From assembly GCA_963514095.1 (NCBI GenBank), contig CAUPSS010000033.1, positions 1-64,000 of the forward strand: a DNA stretch of 64,000 nt, given 5' to 3'. Origin of the DNA: Eutrigla gurnardus. Taxonomy: Eukaryota; Chordata; Actinopteri; Perciformes; Triglidae. A program made the position numbers and the translations under genes. Of this stretch, positions 53,776 to 64,000 are shown piece after piece (position 1 is the first letter of the stretch; each line of letters opens with the position of its first letter). The notes beneath the pieces are model-generated. The model was not told where the DNA came from and did no database searches. It saw only the letters and a list, made by a program, of their open reading frames with translations.

Positions 53776-55874
53776 TCTTTCACAGGGAGACATGTAGAGA
53801 CAGACAGGTAACCAGTCTATCACAGGGAGACATGTAGAGACAGACAGGTAACCAGTCTATCACAGGGGGACATGTAGAGACAGACAGGTAACCAGTCTAT
53901 CACAGGGAGACATGTAGAGACAGACAGGTAACCAGTCTATCACAGGGAGACATGTAGAGACAGACAGGTAACCAGTCTATCACAGGGAGACATGTAGAGA
54001 CAGACAGGTGACCAGTCTATCACAGGGAGACATGTAGAGACAGACAGGTAACCAGTCTATCACAGGGAGACATGTAGAGACAGACAGGTAACCAGTCTAT
54101 CACAGGGCTGACATGTAGAGACAGACAGGTAACCAGTCTATCACAGGGAGACATGTAGAGACAGACAGGTAACCAGTCTATCACAGGGAGACATGTACAG
54201 ACAGACAGGTAACCAGTCTATCACAGGGCTGACATGTAGAGACAGACAGGTAACCAGTCTATCACAGGGCTGACATGTAGAGACAGACAGGTAACCAGTC
54301 TATCATAGGGCTGACATGTAGAGACAGACAGGTAACCAGTCTATCACATGGAGACATGTGGAGACAGACACGTAACCAGTCTATCACAGGGAGACATGTA
54401 GAGACAGACATGTAACCAGTCTATCACAGGGAGACATGTAGAGACCGACAGGTAACCAGTCTATCACAGGGGGACATGTAGAGACAGACAGGTAACCAGT
54501 CTATCACATGGAGACATGTGGAGACAGACAGGTAACCAGTCTATCACAGGGAGACATGTAGAGACCGACAGGTAACCACTCTATCACAGGGAGACATGTA
54601 GAGACAGACAGGTAACCAGTCTATCACAGGGCTGACATGTAGAGACAGACAGGTAACCAGTCTATCACAGGGCTGACATGTATAGACAGACAGGTAACCA
54701 GTCTATCATAGGGCTGACATGTAGAGACAGACAGGTAACCAGTCTATCACAGGGAGACATGTAGAGACAAACAGGTAACCAGTCTATCACAGGGAGACAT
54801 GTACAGACAGACAGGTAACCAGTCTATCACAGGGCTGACATGTAGAGACAGACAGGTAACCAGTCTATCACAGGGAGACATGTACAGACAGACAGGTAAC
54901 CAGTCTATCACAGGGCTGACATGTAGAGACAGACAGGTAACCAGTCTATCACAGGGCTGACATGTAGAGACAGACAGGTAACCAGTCTATCACAGGGAGA
55001 CATGTAGAGACAGACAGGTAACCAGTCTATCACAGGGAGACATGTAGAGACCGACAGGTAACCAGTCTATCACAGGGAGACATGTAGAGACCGACAGGTA
55101 ACCAGTCTATCACAGGGAGACATGTAGAGACCGACAGGTAACCACTCTATCACAGGGAGACATGTAGAGACAGACAGGTAACCAGTCTATCACAGGGCTG
55201 ACATGTAGAGACAGACAGGTAACCAGTCTATCACAGGGCTGACATGTAGAGACAGACAGGTAACCAGTCTATCATAGGGCTGACATGTAGAGACAGACAG
55301 GTAACCAGTCTATCACAGGGAGACATGTAGAGACAGACAGGTAACCAGTCTATCACAGGGGGACATTTACAGACAGACAGGTAACCAGTCTATCACAGGG
55401 CTGACATGTAGAGACAGACAGGTAACCAGTCTATCAAAGGGCTGACATGTAGAGACAGACAGGTAACCAGTCTATCACAGGGAGACATGTAGAGACAGAC
55501 AGGTAACCAGTCTATCACAGGGAGACATGTAGAGGCAGACAGGTAACCAGTCTATCACAGGGCTGACATGTAGAGACAGACAGGCAACCAGTCTATCACA
55601 GGGCTGACATGTAGAGACAGACAGGTAACCAGTCTATCACAGGGCCGACATGTAGAGACAGACAGGTAACCAGTCTATCACAGGGAGACATGTAGAGACA
55701 GACAGGTAACCAGTCTATCACAGGGAGACATGTAGAGACAGACAGGTAACCAGTCTATCATGGGGCCGACATGTAGAGACAGACAGGTAACCAGTCTATC
55801 ACAGGGAGACATGTAGAGACAGACAGGTAACCAGTCTATCACAGGGGGACATGTAGAGACAGACAGGTAACCAG
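53776..55874 (+). repeat. Right-domain half unit (2,099 bp)
   Basis: GTCTTTC at 53776/55875, TAGAGGCAGAC at 53431/55530 and CTATCAAAGG at 53332/55431 all give 2,099 bp, so this sequence is tandemly repeated downstream. ACATGTAACC (54411/56550) and CCACTCTATC (54576/56715) give 2,139 bp, because this copy lacks one AAAGAC monomer that the next copy has near 56094. Three successive GACCGACAGG monomers lie near 55051-55131. Confidence 0.87.
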
Positions 55875-57437
55875 TCTTTCACAGGGAGACATGTAGAGAC
55901 AGACAGGTAACCAGTCTATCACAGGGAGACATGTAGAGACAGACAGGTAACCAGTCTATCACAGGGGGACATGTAGAGACAGACAGGTAACCAGTCTATC
56001 ACAGGGAGACATGTAGAGACAGACAGGTAACCAGTCTATCACAGGGAGACATGTAGAGACAGACAGGTAACCAGTCTATCACAGGGAGACATGTAAAGAC
56101 AGACAGGTAACCAGTCTATCACAGGGAGACATGTAGAGACAGACAGGTGACCAGTCTATCACAGGGAGACATGTAGAGACAGACAGGTAACCAGTCTATC
56201 ACAGGGAGACATGTAGAGACAGACAGGTAACCAGTCTATCACAGGGCTGACATGTAGAGACAGACAGGTAACCAGTCTATCACAGGGAGACATGTAGAGA
56301 CAGACAGGTAACCAGTCTATCACAGGGAGACATGTACAGACAGACAGGTAACCAGTCTATCACAGGGCTGACATGTAGAGACAGACAGGTAACCAGTCTA
56401 TCACAGGGCTGACATGTAGAGACAGACAGGTAACCAGTCTATCATAGGGCTGACATGTAGAGACAGACAGGTAACCAGTCTATCACATGGAGACATGTGG
56501 AGACAGACACGTAACCAGTCTATCACAGGGAGACATGTAGAGACAGACATGTAACCAGTCTATCACAGGGAGACATGTAGAGACCGACAGGTAACCAGTC
56601 TATCACAGGGGGACATGTAGAGACAGACAGGTAACCAGTCTATCACATGGAGACATGTGGAGACAGACAGGTAACCAGTCTATCACAGGGAGACATGTAG
56701 AGACCGACAGGTAACCACTCTATCACAGGGAGACATGTAGAGACAGACAGGTAACCAGTCTATCACAGGGCTGACATGTAGAGACAGACAGGTAACCAGT
56801 CTATCACAGGGCTGACATGTATAGACAGACAGGTAACCAGTCTATCATAGGGCTGACATGTAGAGACAGACAGGTAACCAGTCTATCACAGGGAGACATG
56901 TAGAGACAGACAGGTAACCAGTCTATCACAGGGAGACATGTACAGACAGACAGGTAACCAGTCTATCACAGGGCTGACATGTAGAGACAGACAGGTAACC
57001 AGTCTATCACAGGGAGACATGTACAGACAGACAGGTAACCAGTCTATCACAGGGCTGACATGTAGAGACAGACAGGTAACCAGTCTATCACAGGGCTGAC
57101 ATGTAGAGACAGACAGGTAACCAGTCTATCACAGGGAGACATGTAGAGACAGACAGGTAACCAGTCTATCACAGGGAGACATGTAGAGACCGACAGGTAA
57201 CCAGTCTATCACAGGGAGACATGTAGAGACCGACAGGTAACCAGTCTATCACAGGGGGACATGTAGAGACAGACAGGTAACCAGTCTATCACAGGGCTGA
57301 CATGTAGAGACAGACAGGTAACCAGTCTATCACAGGGAGACATGTAGAGACAGACAGGTAACCAGTCTATCACAGGGAGACATGTAGAGACAGACAGGTA
57401 ACCAGTCTATCACAGGGCTGACATGTAGAGACAGACA
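55875..57437 (+). repeat. Second copy of the 2.1-kb half unit, truncated
   Basis: Follows 53776-55415 in order: GTCTTTC, GGGGGACATG, AAAGAC, GTGACC, TACAGAC, CATAGGGCTG, ACACGTAACC, ACATGTAACC at 56550, CCACTCTATC at 56715 and TGTATAGAC near 56819. After about 57,230 it departs into the ~1.2-kb units. The last GTCTTTC of the window is at its start. Confidence 0.82.
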
Positions 57438-58649
57438 GGCAACCAGTCTATCACAGGGCTGACATGTAGAGACAGACAGGTAACCAGTCTATCACAGGGC
57501 CGACATGTAGAGACAGACAGGTAACCAGTCTATCACAGGGAGACATGTAGAGACAGACAGGTAACCAGTCTATCACAGGGAGACATGTAGAGACAGACAG
57601 GTAACCAGTCTATCACAGGGAGACATGTAGAGACAGACAGGTAACCAGTCTATCATGGGGCCGACATGTAGAGACAGACAGGTAACCAGTCTATCACAGG
57701 GAGACATGTAGAGACAGACAGGTAACCAGTCTATCACAGGGGGACATGTAGAGACAGACAGGTAACCACTCTATCACAGGGGGACATGTAGAGACAGACA
57801 GGTAACCAGTCTATCACATGGAGACATGTGGAGACAGACAGGTAACCAGTCTATCACAGGGAGACATGTAGAGACCGACAGGTAACCACTCTATCACAGG
57901 GAGACATGTAGAGACAGACAGGTAACCAGTCTATCACAGGGCTGACATGTAGAGACAGACAGGTAACCAGTCTATCACAGGGCTGACATGTAGAGACAGA
58001 CAGGTAACCAGTCTATCATAGGGCTGACATGTAGAGACAGACAGGTAACCAGTCTATCACAGGGAGACATGTAGAGACAGACAGGTAACCAGTCTATCAC
58101 AGGGAGACATGTACAGACAGACAGGTAACCAGTCTATCACAGGGCTGACATGTAGAGACAGACAGGTAACCAGTCTATCACAGGGAGACATGTACAGACA
58201 GACAGGTAACCAGTCTATCACAGGGCTGACATGTAGAGACAGACAGGTAACCAGTCTATCACAGGGCTGACATGTAGAGACAGACAGGTAACCAGTCTAT
58301 CATAGGGCTGACATGTAGAGACAGACAGGTAACCAGTCTATCACATGGAGACATGTGGAGACAGACAGGTAACCAGTCTATCACAGGGAGACATGTAGAG
58401 ACAGACAGGTAACCAGTCTATCACAGGGAGACATGTAGAGACCGACAGGTAACCAGTCTATCACAGGGGGACATGTAGAGACAGACAGGTAACCAGTCTA
58501 TCACAGGGCTGACATGTAGAGACAGACAGGTAACCAGTCTATCACAGGGAGACATGTAGAGACAGACAGGTAACCAGTCTATCACAGGGAGACATGTAGA
58601 GACAGACAGGTAACCAGTCTATCACAGGGCTGACATGTAGAGACAGACA
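57438..58649 (+). repeat. ~1.2-kb higher-order unit, copy 1
   Basis: GGCAACC at 57438/58650 and CATGGGGCC at 57654/58866 are 1,212 bp apart. This copy includes two CCACTCTATC monomers (57766, 57886) exactly 5,327 bp from those at 52439 and 52559. The segment therefore also resembles the end of the 49.6-53.8-kb unit. Confidence 0.8.
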
Positions 58650-59820
58650 GGCAACCAGTCTATCACAGGGCTGACATGTAGAGACAGACAGGTAACCAGT
58701 CTATCACAGGGCCGACATGTAGAGACAGACAGGTAACCAGTCTATCACAGGGAGACATGTAGAGACAGACAGGTAACCAGTCTATCACAGGGAGACATGT
58801 AGAGACAGACAGGTAACCAGTCTATCACAGGGAGACATGTAGAGACAGACAGGTAACCAGTCTATCATGGGGCCGACATGTAGAGACAGACAGGTAACCA
58901 GTCTATCACAGGGAGACATGTAGAGACAGACAGGTAACCAGTCTATCACAGGGGGACATGTAGAGACAGACAGGTAACCAGTCTATCACAGGGAGACATG
59001 TAGAGACAGACAGGTAACCAGTCTATCACAGGGAGACATGTAGAGACAGACAGGTAACCAGTCTATCACAGGGAGACATGTAAAGACAGACAGGTAACCA
59101 GTCTATCACAGGGAGACATGTAGAGACAGACAGGTGACCAGTCTATCACAGGGCTGACATGTAGAGACAGACAGGTAACCAGTCTATCACAGGGCTGACA
59201 TGTAGAGACAGACAGGTAACCAGTCTATCATAGGGCTGACATGTAGAGACAGACAGGTAACCAGTCTATCACATGGAGACATGTGGAGACAGACAGGTAA
59301 CCAGTCTATCACAGGGAGACATGTAAAGACAGACAGGTAACCAGTCTATCACAGGGAGACATGTAGAGACAGACAGGTGACCAGTCTATCACAGGGCTGA
59401 CATGTAGAGACAGACAGGTAACCAGTCTATCACAGGGCTGACATGTAGAGACAGACAGGTAACCAGTCTATCATAGGGCTGACATGTAGAGACAGACAGG
59501 TAACCAGTCTATCACATGGAGACATGTGGAGACAGACAGGTAACCAGTCTATCACAGGGAGACATGTAGAGACAGACAGGTAACCAGTCTATCACAGGGA
59601 GACATGTAGAGACCGACAGGTAACCAGTCTATCACAGGGGGACATGTAGAGACAGACAGGTAACCAGTCTATCACAGGGCTGACATGTAGAGACAGACAG
59701 GTAACCAGTCTATCACAGGGAGACATGTAGAGACAGACAGGTAACCAGTCTATCACAGGGAGACATGTAGAGACAGACAGGTAACCAGTCTATCACAGGG
59801 CTGACATGTAGAGACAGACA
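58650..59820 (+). repeat. ~1.2-kb higher-order unit, copy 2
   Basis: GGCAACC and CATGGGGCC recur at 59821 and 60037, 1,171 bp on. The ends match copy 1, but the interior has AAAGAC and GTGACC monomers and a nested six-monomer duplication in place of the CCACTCTATC stretch, so the units share borders rather than full content. Confidence 0.78.
59134..59619 (+). repeat. 243-bp (six-monomer) tandem duplication
   Basis: GTGACC, CTGAC, CTGAC, CATAGGGCTGAC, CACATGGAGACATGTGGAG and an adjoining monomer occur twice, with GTGACC at 59134 and 59377. This is the shortest clear block duplication I see. In copy 1 the last monomer is AAAGACAG, absent after copy 2, which places the exchange point there. Confidence 0.82.
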
Positions 59821-59882
59821 GGCAACCAGTCTATCACAGGGCTGACATGTAGAGACAGACAGGTAACCAGTCTATCACAGGG

Positions 59883-61571
59883 CCGACATGTAGAGACAGA
59901 CAGGTAACCAGTCTATCACAGGGAGACATGTAGAGACAGACAGGTAACCAGTCTATCACTGGGAGACATGTAGAGACAGACAGGTAACCAGTCTATCACA
60001 GGGAGACATGTAGAGACAGACAGGTAACCAGTCTATCATGGGGCCGACATGTAGAGACAGACAGGTAACCAGTCTATCACAGGGAGACATGTAGAGACAG
60101 ACAGGTAACCAGTCTATCACAGGGGGACATGTAGAGACAGACAGGTAACCAGTCTATCACAGGGAGACATGTAGAGACAGACAGGTAACCAGTCTATCAC
60201 AGGGAGACATGTAGAGACAGACAGGTAACCAGTCTATCACAGGGGGACATGTAGAGACAGACAGGTAACCAGTCTATCACAGGGAGACATGTAGAGACAG
60301 ACAGGTAACCAGTCTATCACAGGGAGACATGTAGAGACAGACAGGTAACCAGTCTATCACAGGGAGACATGTAAAGACAGACAGGTAACCAGTCTATCAC
60401 AGGGAGACATGTAGAGACAGACAGGTGACCAGTCTATCACAGGGAGACATGTAGAGACAGACAGGTAACCAGTCTATCACAGGGAGACATGTAGAGACAG
60501 ACAGGTAACCAGTCTATCACAGGGCTGACATGTAGAGACAGACAGGTAACCAGTCTATCACAGGGAGACATGTAGAGACAGACAGGTAACCAGTCTATCA
60601 CAGGGAGACATGTACAGACAGACAGGTAACCAGTCTATCACAGGGCTGACATGTAGAGACAGACAGGTAACCAGTCTATCACAGGGCTGACATGTAGAGA
60701 CAGACAGGTAACCAGTCTATCATAGGGCTGACATGTAGAGACAGACAGGTAACCAGTCTATCACATGGAGACATGTGGAGACAGACACGTAACCAGTCTA
60801 TCACATGGAGACATGTAGAGACAGACAGGTAACCAGTCTATCACAGGGAGACATGTAGAGACCGACAGGTAACCAGTCTATCACAGGGGGACATGTAGAG
60901 ACAGACAGGTAACCAGTCTATCACATGGAGACATGTGGAGACAGACAGGTAACCAGTCTATCACGGGGCCGACATGTAGAGACAGACAGGTAACCAGTCT
61001 ATCACAGGGAGACATGTAGAGACAGACAGGTAACCAGTCTATCACAGGGGGACATGTAGAGACAGACAGGTAACCAATCTATCACATGGAGACATGTGGA
61101 GACAGACAGGTAACCAGTCTATCACAGGGAGACATGTAGAGACAGACAGGTAACCAGTCTATCACAGGGAGACATGTAGAGACAGACAGGTAACCAGTCT
61201 ATCACAGGGAGACATGTAGAGACAGACAGGTAACCAGTCTATCACAGGGCCGACATTTAGAGACAGACAGGTAACCAGTCTATCACAGGGAGACATGTAG
61301 AGACAGACAGGTAACCAGTCTATCACAGGGCTGACATGTAGAGACAGACAGGTGACCAGTCTATCACAGGGCTGACATGTAGAGAGAGACAGGTGACCAG
61401 TCTATCACAGGGCTGACATGTAGAGACAGACAGGTAACCAGTCTATCACAGGCTGACATGTAGAGACAGACAGGTGACCAGTCTATCACAGGGCTGACAT
61501 GTAGAGACAGACAGGTAACCAGTCTATCACAGGGAGACATGTAGAGACAGACAGGTAACCAGTCTATCACA
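59883..61571 (+). repeat. Distinctive block, right copy of a 28,011-bp-separated pair
   Basis: Right partner of 31912-33600. It keeps GAGAGAGACAGG (near 61383), GACATTTAG (61252) and the shortened GGCTGAC junction (near 61450). Relative to the left copy it has one extra plain monomer near its start (offset 27,971 before, 28,011 after) and another after 61571 (offset 28,051). It has consensus bases where the left copy shows CATTTACAG, ACATACAGG and CTATAACAG. CACTGGGAG near 59959 is private. Confidence 0.87.
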
Positions 61572-61869
61572 GGGAGACATGTAGAGACAGACAGGTAACC
61601 AGTCTATCACAGGGAGACATGTAGAGACAGACAGGTAACCAGTCTATCACAGGGCTGACATGTAGAGACAGACAGGCAACCAGTCTATCACAGAGCTGAC
61701 ATGTAGAGACAGACAGGTAACCAGTCTATCACAGGGCCGACATGTAGAGACAGACAGGTAACCAGTCTATCACAGGGAGACATGTAGAGACAGACAGGTA
61801 ACCAGTCTATCACAGGGAGACATGTAGAGACAGACAGGTAACCAGTCTATCACAGGGGGACATGTAGAG

Positions 61870-62915
61870 ACAGACAGGTAACCAGTCTATCACAGGGAGA
61901 CATGTAGAGACAGACAGGTAACCAGTCTATCACAGGGAGACATGTAGAGACAGACAGGTAACCAGTCTATCACAGGGAGACATGTAAAGACAGACAGGTA
62001 ACCAGTCTATCACAGGGAGACATGTAGAGACAGACAGGTGACCAGTCTATCACAGGGAGACATGTAGAGACAGACAGGTAACCAGTCTATCACAGGGAGA
62101 CATGTAGAGACAGACAGGTAACCAGTCTATCACAGGGCTGACATGTAGAGACAGACAGGTAACCAGTCTATCACAGGGAGACATGTAGAGACAGACAGGT
62201 AACCAGTCTATCACAGGGAGACATGTACAGACAGACAGGTAACCAGTCTATCACAGGGAGACATGTAGAGACCGACAGGTAACCAGTCTATCACAGGGGG
62301 ACATGTACAGACAGACAGGTAACCAGTCTATCACAGGGCTGACATGTAGAGACAGACAGGTAACCAGTCTATCATAGGGCTGACATGTAGAGACAGACAG
62401 GTGACCAGTCTATCACAGGGCTGACATGTAGAGACAGACAGGTAACCAGTCTATCACAGGGGGACATGTCGAGACAGACAGGTAACCAGTCTATCACAGG
62501 GAGACATGTAGAGACAGACAGGTAACCAGTCTATCACAGGGAGACATGTAGAGACAGACAGGTAACCAGTCTATCACAGGGAGACATGTAAAGACAGACA
62601 GGTAACCAGTCTATCACAGGGAGACATGTAGAGACAGACAGGTGACCAGTCTATCACAGGGAGACATGTAGAGACAGACAGGTAACCAGTCTATCACAGG
62701 GAGACATGTAGAGACAGACAGGTAACCAGTCTATCACAGGGAGACATGTACAGACAGACAGGTAACCAGTCTATCACAGGGCTGACATGTAGAGACAGAC
62801 AGGTAACCAGTCTATCACAGGGCTGACATGTAGAGACAGACAGGTAACCAGTCTATCACATGGAGACATGTGGAGACAGACAGGTAACCAGTCTATCACA
62901 GGGAGACATGTAGAG
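61870..62915 (+). repeat. 1,046-bp tandem duplication, copy 1
   Basis: AAAGACAG at 61985/63031 and 62589/63635, the rare GACATGTCGAG at 62463/63509 and CACATGGAG at 62859/63905 are all 1,046 bp apart (26 monomers). GACATGTCGAG occurs only in this pair. Bases 61572-61869 are plain, GGCAACC (with private CAGAGCTGAC near 61691), GGGCCGAC and GGGGGACATG monomers. Confidence 0.9.
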
Positions 62916-64000
62916 ACAGACAGGTAACCAGTCTATCACAGGGAGACATGTAGAGACAGACAGGTAACCAGTCTATCACAGGGAGACATGTAGAGACAGA
63001 CAGGTAACCAGTCTATCACAGGGAGACATGTAAAGACAGACAGGTAACCAGTCTATCACAGGGAGACATGTAGAGACAAACAGGTGACCAGTCTATCACA
63101 GGGAGACATGTAGAGACAGACAGGTAACCAGTCTATCACAGGGAGACATGTAGAGACAGACAGGTAACCAGTATATCACAGGGCTGACATGTAGAGACAG
63201 ACAGGTAACCAGTCTATCACAGGGAGACATGTAGAGACAGACAGGTAACCAGTCTATCACAGGGAGACATGTACAGACAGACAGGTAACCAGTCTATCAC
63301 AGGGAGACATGTAGAGACCGACAGGTAACCAGTCTATCACAGGGGGACATGTACAGACAGACAGGTAACCAGTCTATCACAGGGCTGACATGTAGAGACA
63401 GACAGGTAACCAGTCTATCATAGGGCTGACATGTAGAGACAGACAGGTGACCAGTCTATCACAGGGCTGACATGTAGAGACAGACAGGTAACCAGTCTAT
63501 CACAGGGGGACATGTCGAGACAGACAGGTAACCAGTCTATCACAGGGAGACATGTAGAGACAGACAGGTAACCAGTCTATCACAGGGAGACATGTAGAGA
63601 CAGACAGGTAACCAGTCTATCACAGGGAGACATGTAAAGACAGACAGGTAACCAGTCTATCACAGGGAGACATGTAGAGACAGACAGGTGACCAGTCTAT
63701 CACAGGGAGACATGTAGAGACAGACAGGTAACCAGTCTATCACAGGGAGACATGTAGAGACAGACAGGTAACCAGTCTATCACAGGGAGACATGTACAGA
63801 CAGACAGGTAACCAGTCTATCACAGGGCTGACATGTAGAGACAGACAGGTAACCAGTCTATCACAGGGCTGACATGTAGAGACAGACAGGTAACCAGTCT
63901 ATCACATGGAGACATGTGGAGACAGACAGGTAACCAGTCTATCACAGGGAGACATGTAGAGACAGACAGGTAACCAGTCTATCACAGGGAGACATGTAGA
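62916..64000 (+). repeat. 1,046-bp tandem duplication, copy 2, running to the window end
   Basis: Same order as copy 1, with private GACAAACAGG near 63075 and GTATATCAC near 63171. The window ends inside the array, so whether a third copy follows cannot be seen. Confidence 0.88.

Larger units (their letters stand above)
1..64000 (+). repeat. Satellite/minisatellite array of a 40-41-bp monomer, whole window
   Basis: Every line of the window reads as the same monomer, head to tail and never inverted. The consensus is GAGACATGTAGAGACAGACA followed by GGTAACCAGTCTATCACAGG. I estimate about 1,590 copies. Most differ from consensus at zero to three positions, and there are no gaps, unique segments, poly-A tracts or insertions of other elements. 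Variation is concentrated at a few sites: the junction between CACAGG and GACATG, the GTAACC core, and the GTAGAGAC segment. No edge is visible, so the array continues on both sides. Nothing here looks coding or transcribed, and the function is unknown. A structural heterochromatin, centromere or subtelomere role is possible but is inference only. Confidence 0.99.

Noticed and set aside
1..64000. CRISPR array
   Set aside because: The period is about 40 bp, but the whole monomer is conserved and no unique spacers lie between repeats. There are also no cas genes.
1..64000. Telomeric repeat
   Set aside because: The monomer is 40 bp and does not contain TTAGGG-like or other short G-rich telomere units. 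The GGG tract is isolated, once per monomer.
1..64000. tRNA, rRNA or other structured RNA genes
   Set aside because: No A-box/B-box, cloverleaf or rRNA-like segment is present. All sequence is accounted for by monomers.

Overview
This window is one uninterrupted tandem-repeat array. From base 1 to base 64000 I find only copies of a 40- or 41-bp monomer in head-to-tail, same-strand order. There is no unique sequence, no array edge, no gene, no RNA gene and no transposon insertion. I estimate about 1,590 monomers (64,000 divided by roughly 40.25 bp). The consensus is GAGACATGTAGAGACAGACA followed by GGTAACCAGTCTATCACAGG: 47.5% GC, 65% purine on the + strand, no CpG. Both array ends lie outside the window, so the true array is longer than 64 kb.

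This points to a eukaryotic nuclear genome, in a heterochromatic, centromeric, subtelomeric or large minisatellite locus. The species cannot be read from it. The minus-strand start of the monomer (CCCTGTGATAGACTGG, two bases, then ACCTGTC) resembles, from memory, a dispersed element common in ray-finned fish genomes. A fish is therefore my best but weak guess.

The information is in how variant monomers are ordered. Diagnostic variants recur at exact spacings and reveal higher-order repeats (HORs). 0.07-4.86 kb: two ~2.4-kb units. 4.89-7.47 kb: a 1,288-bp unit twice. 8.25-10.4 kb: a ~965-bp unit nearly three times. 10.5-12.0 kb: a copy of 6.96-8.4 kb. 12.0-12.7 kb: a 364-bp duplication. 12.8-26.6 kb: a highly regular domain in which a 2,661-bp A unit alternates with a 2,300-bp B unit (A, B, shortened A, B, A), a ~5-kb third-level period. 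26.6-31.8 kb: a copy of the sequence at 4.9-12 kb, without the 1,288-bp duplication. 31.9-33.6 kb: a block that reappears at 59.9-61.6 kb. 33.6-42 kb: a mosaic with 2,858-, 281- and 763-bp duplications. 42.5-45.2 kb: a 1,412-bp unit twice. 45.4-57.4 kb: HORs of ~4.15-4.2 kb. 57.4-59.8 kb: ~1.2-kb units. 61.9-64 kb: a 1,046-bp unit twice.

Every duplication spans a whole number of monomers, as expected of in-register unequal exchange or replication slippage. The set of variant monomers changes between about 37 and 40 kb, so the array contains at least two separately homogenised domains. Each monomer also holds an imperfect 17-23-bp dyad and an ACATGT palindrome, the only hints of possible protein-binding function. 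Short minus-strand open frames come from alternating 40- and 41-bp monomers and are not genes.
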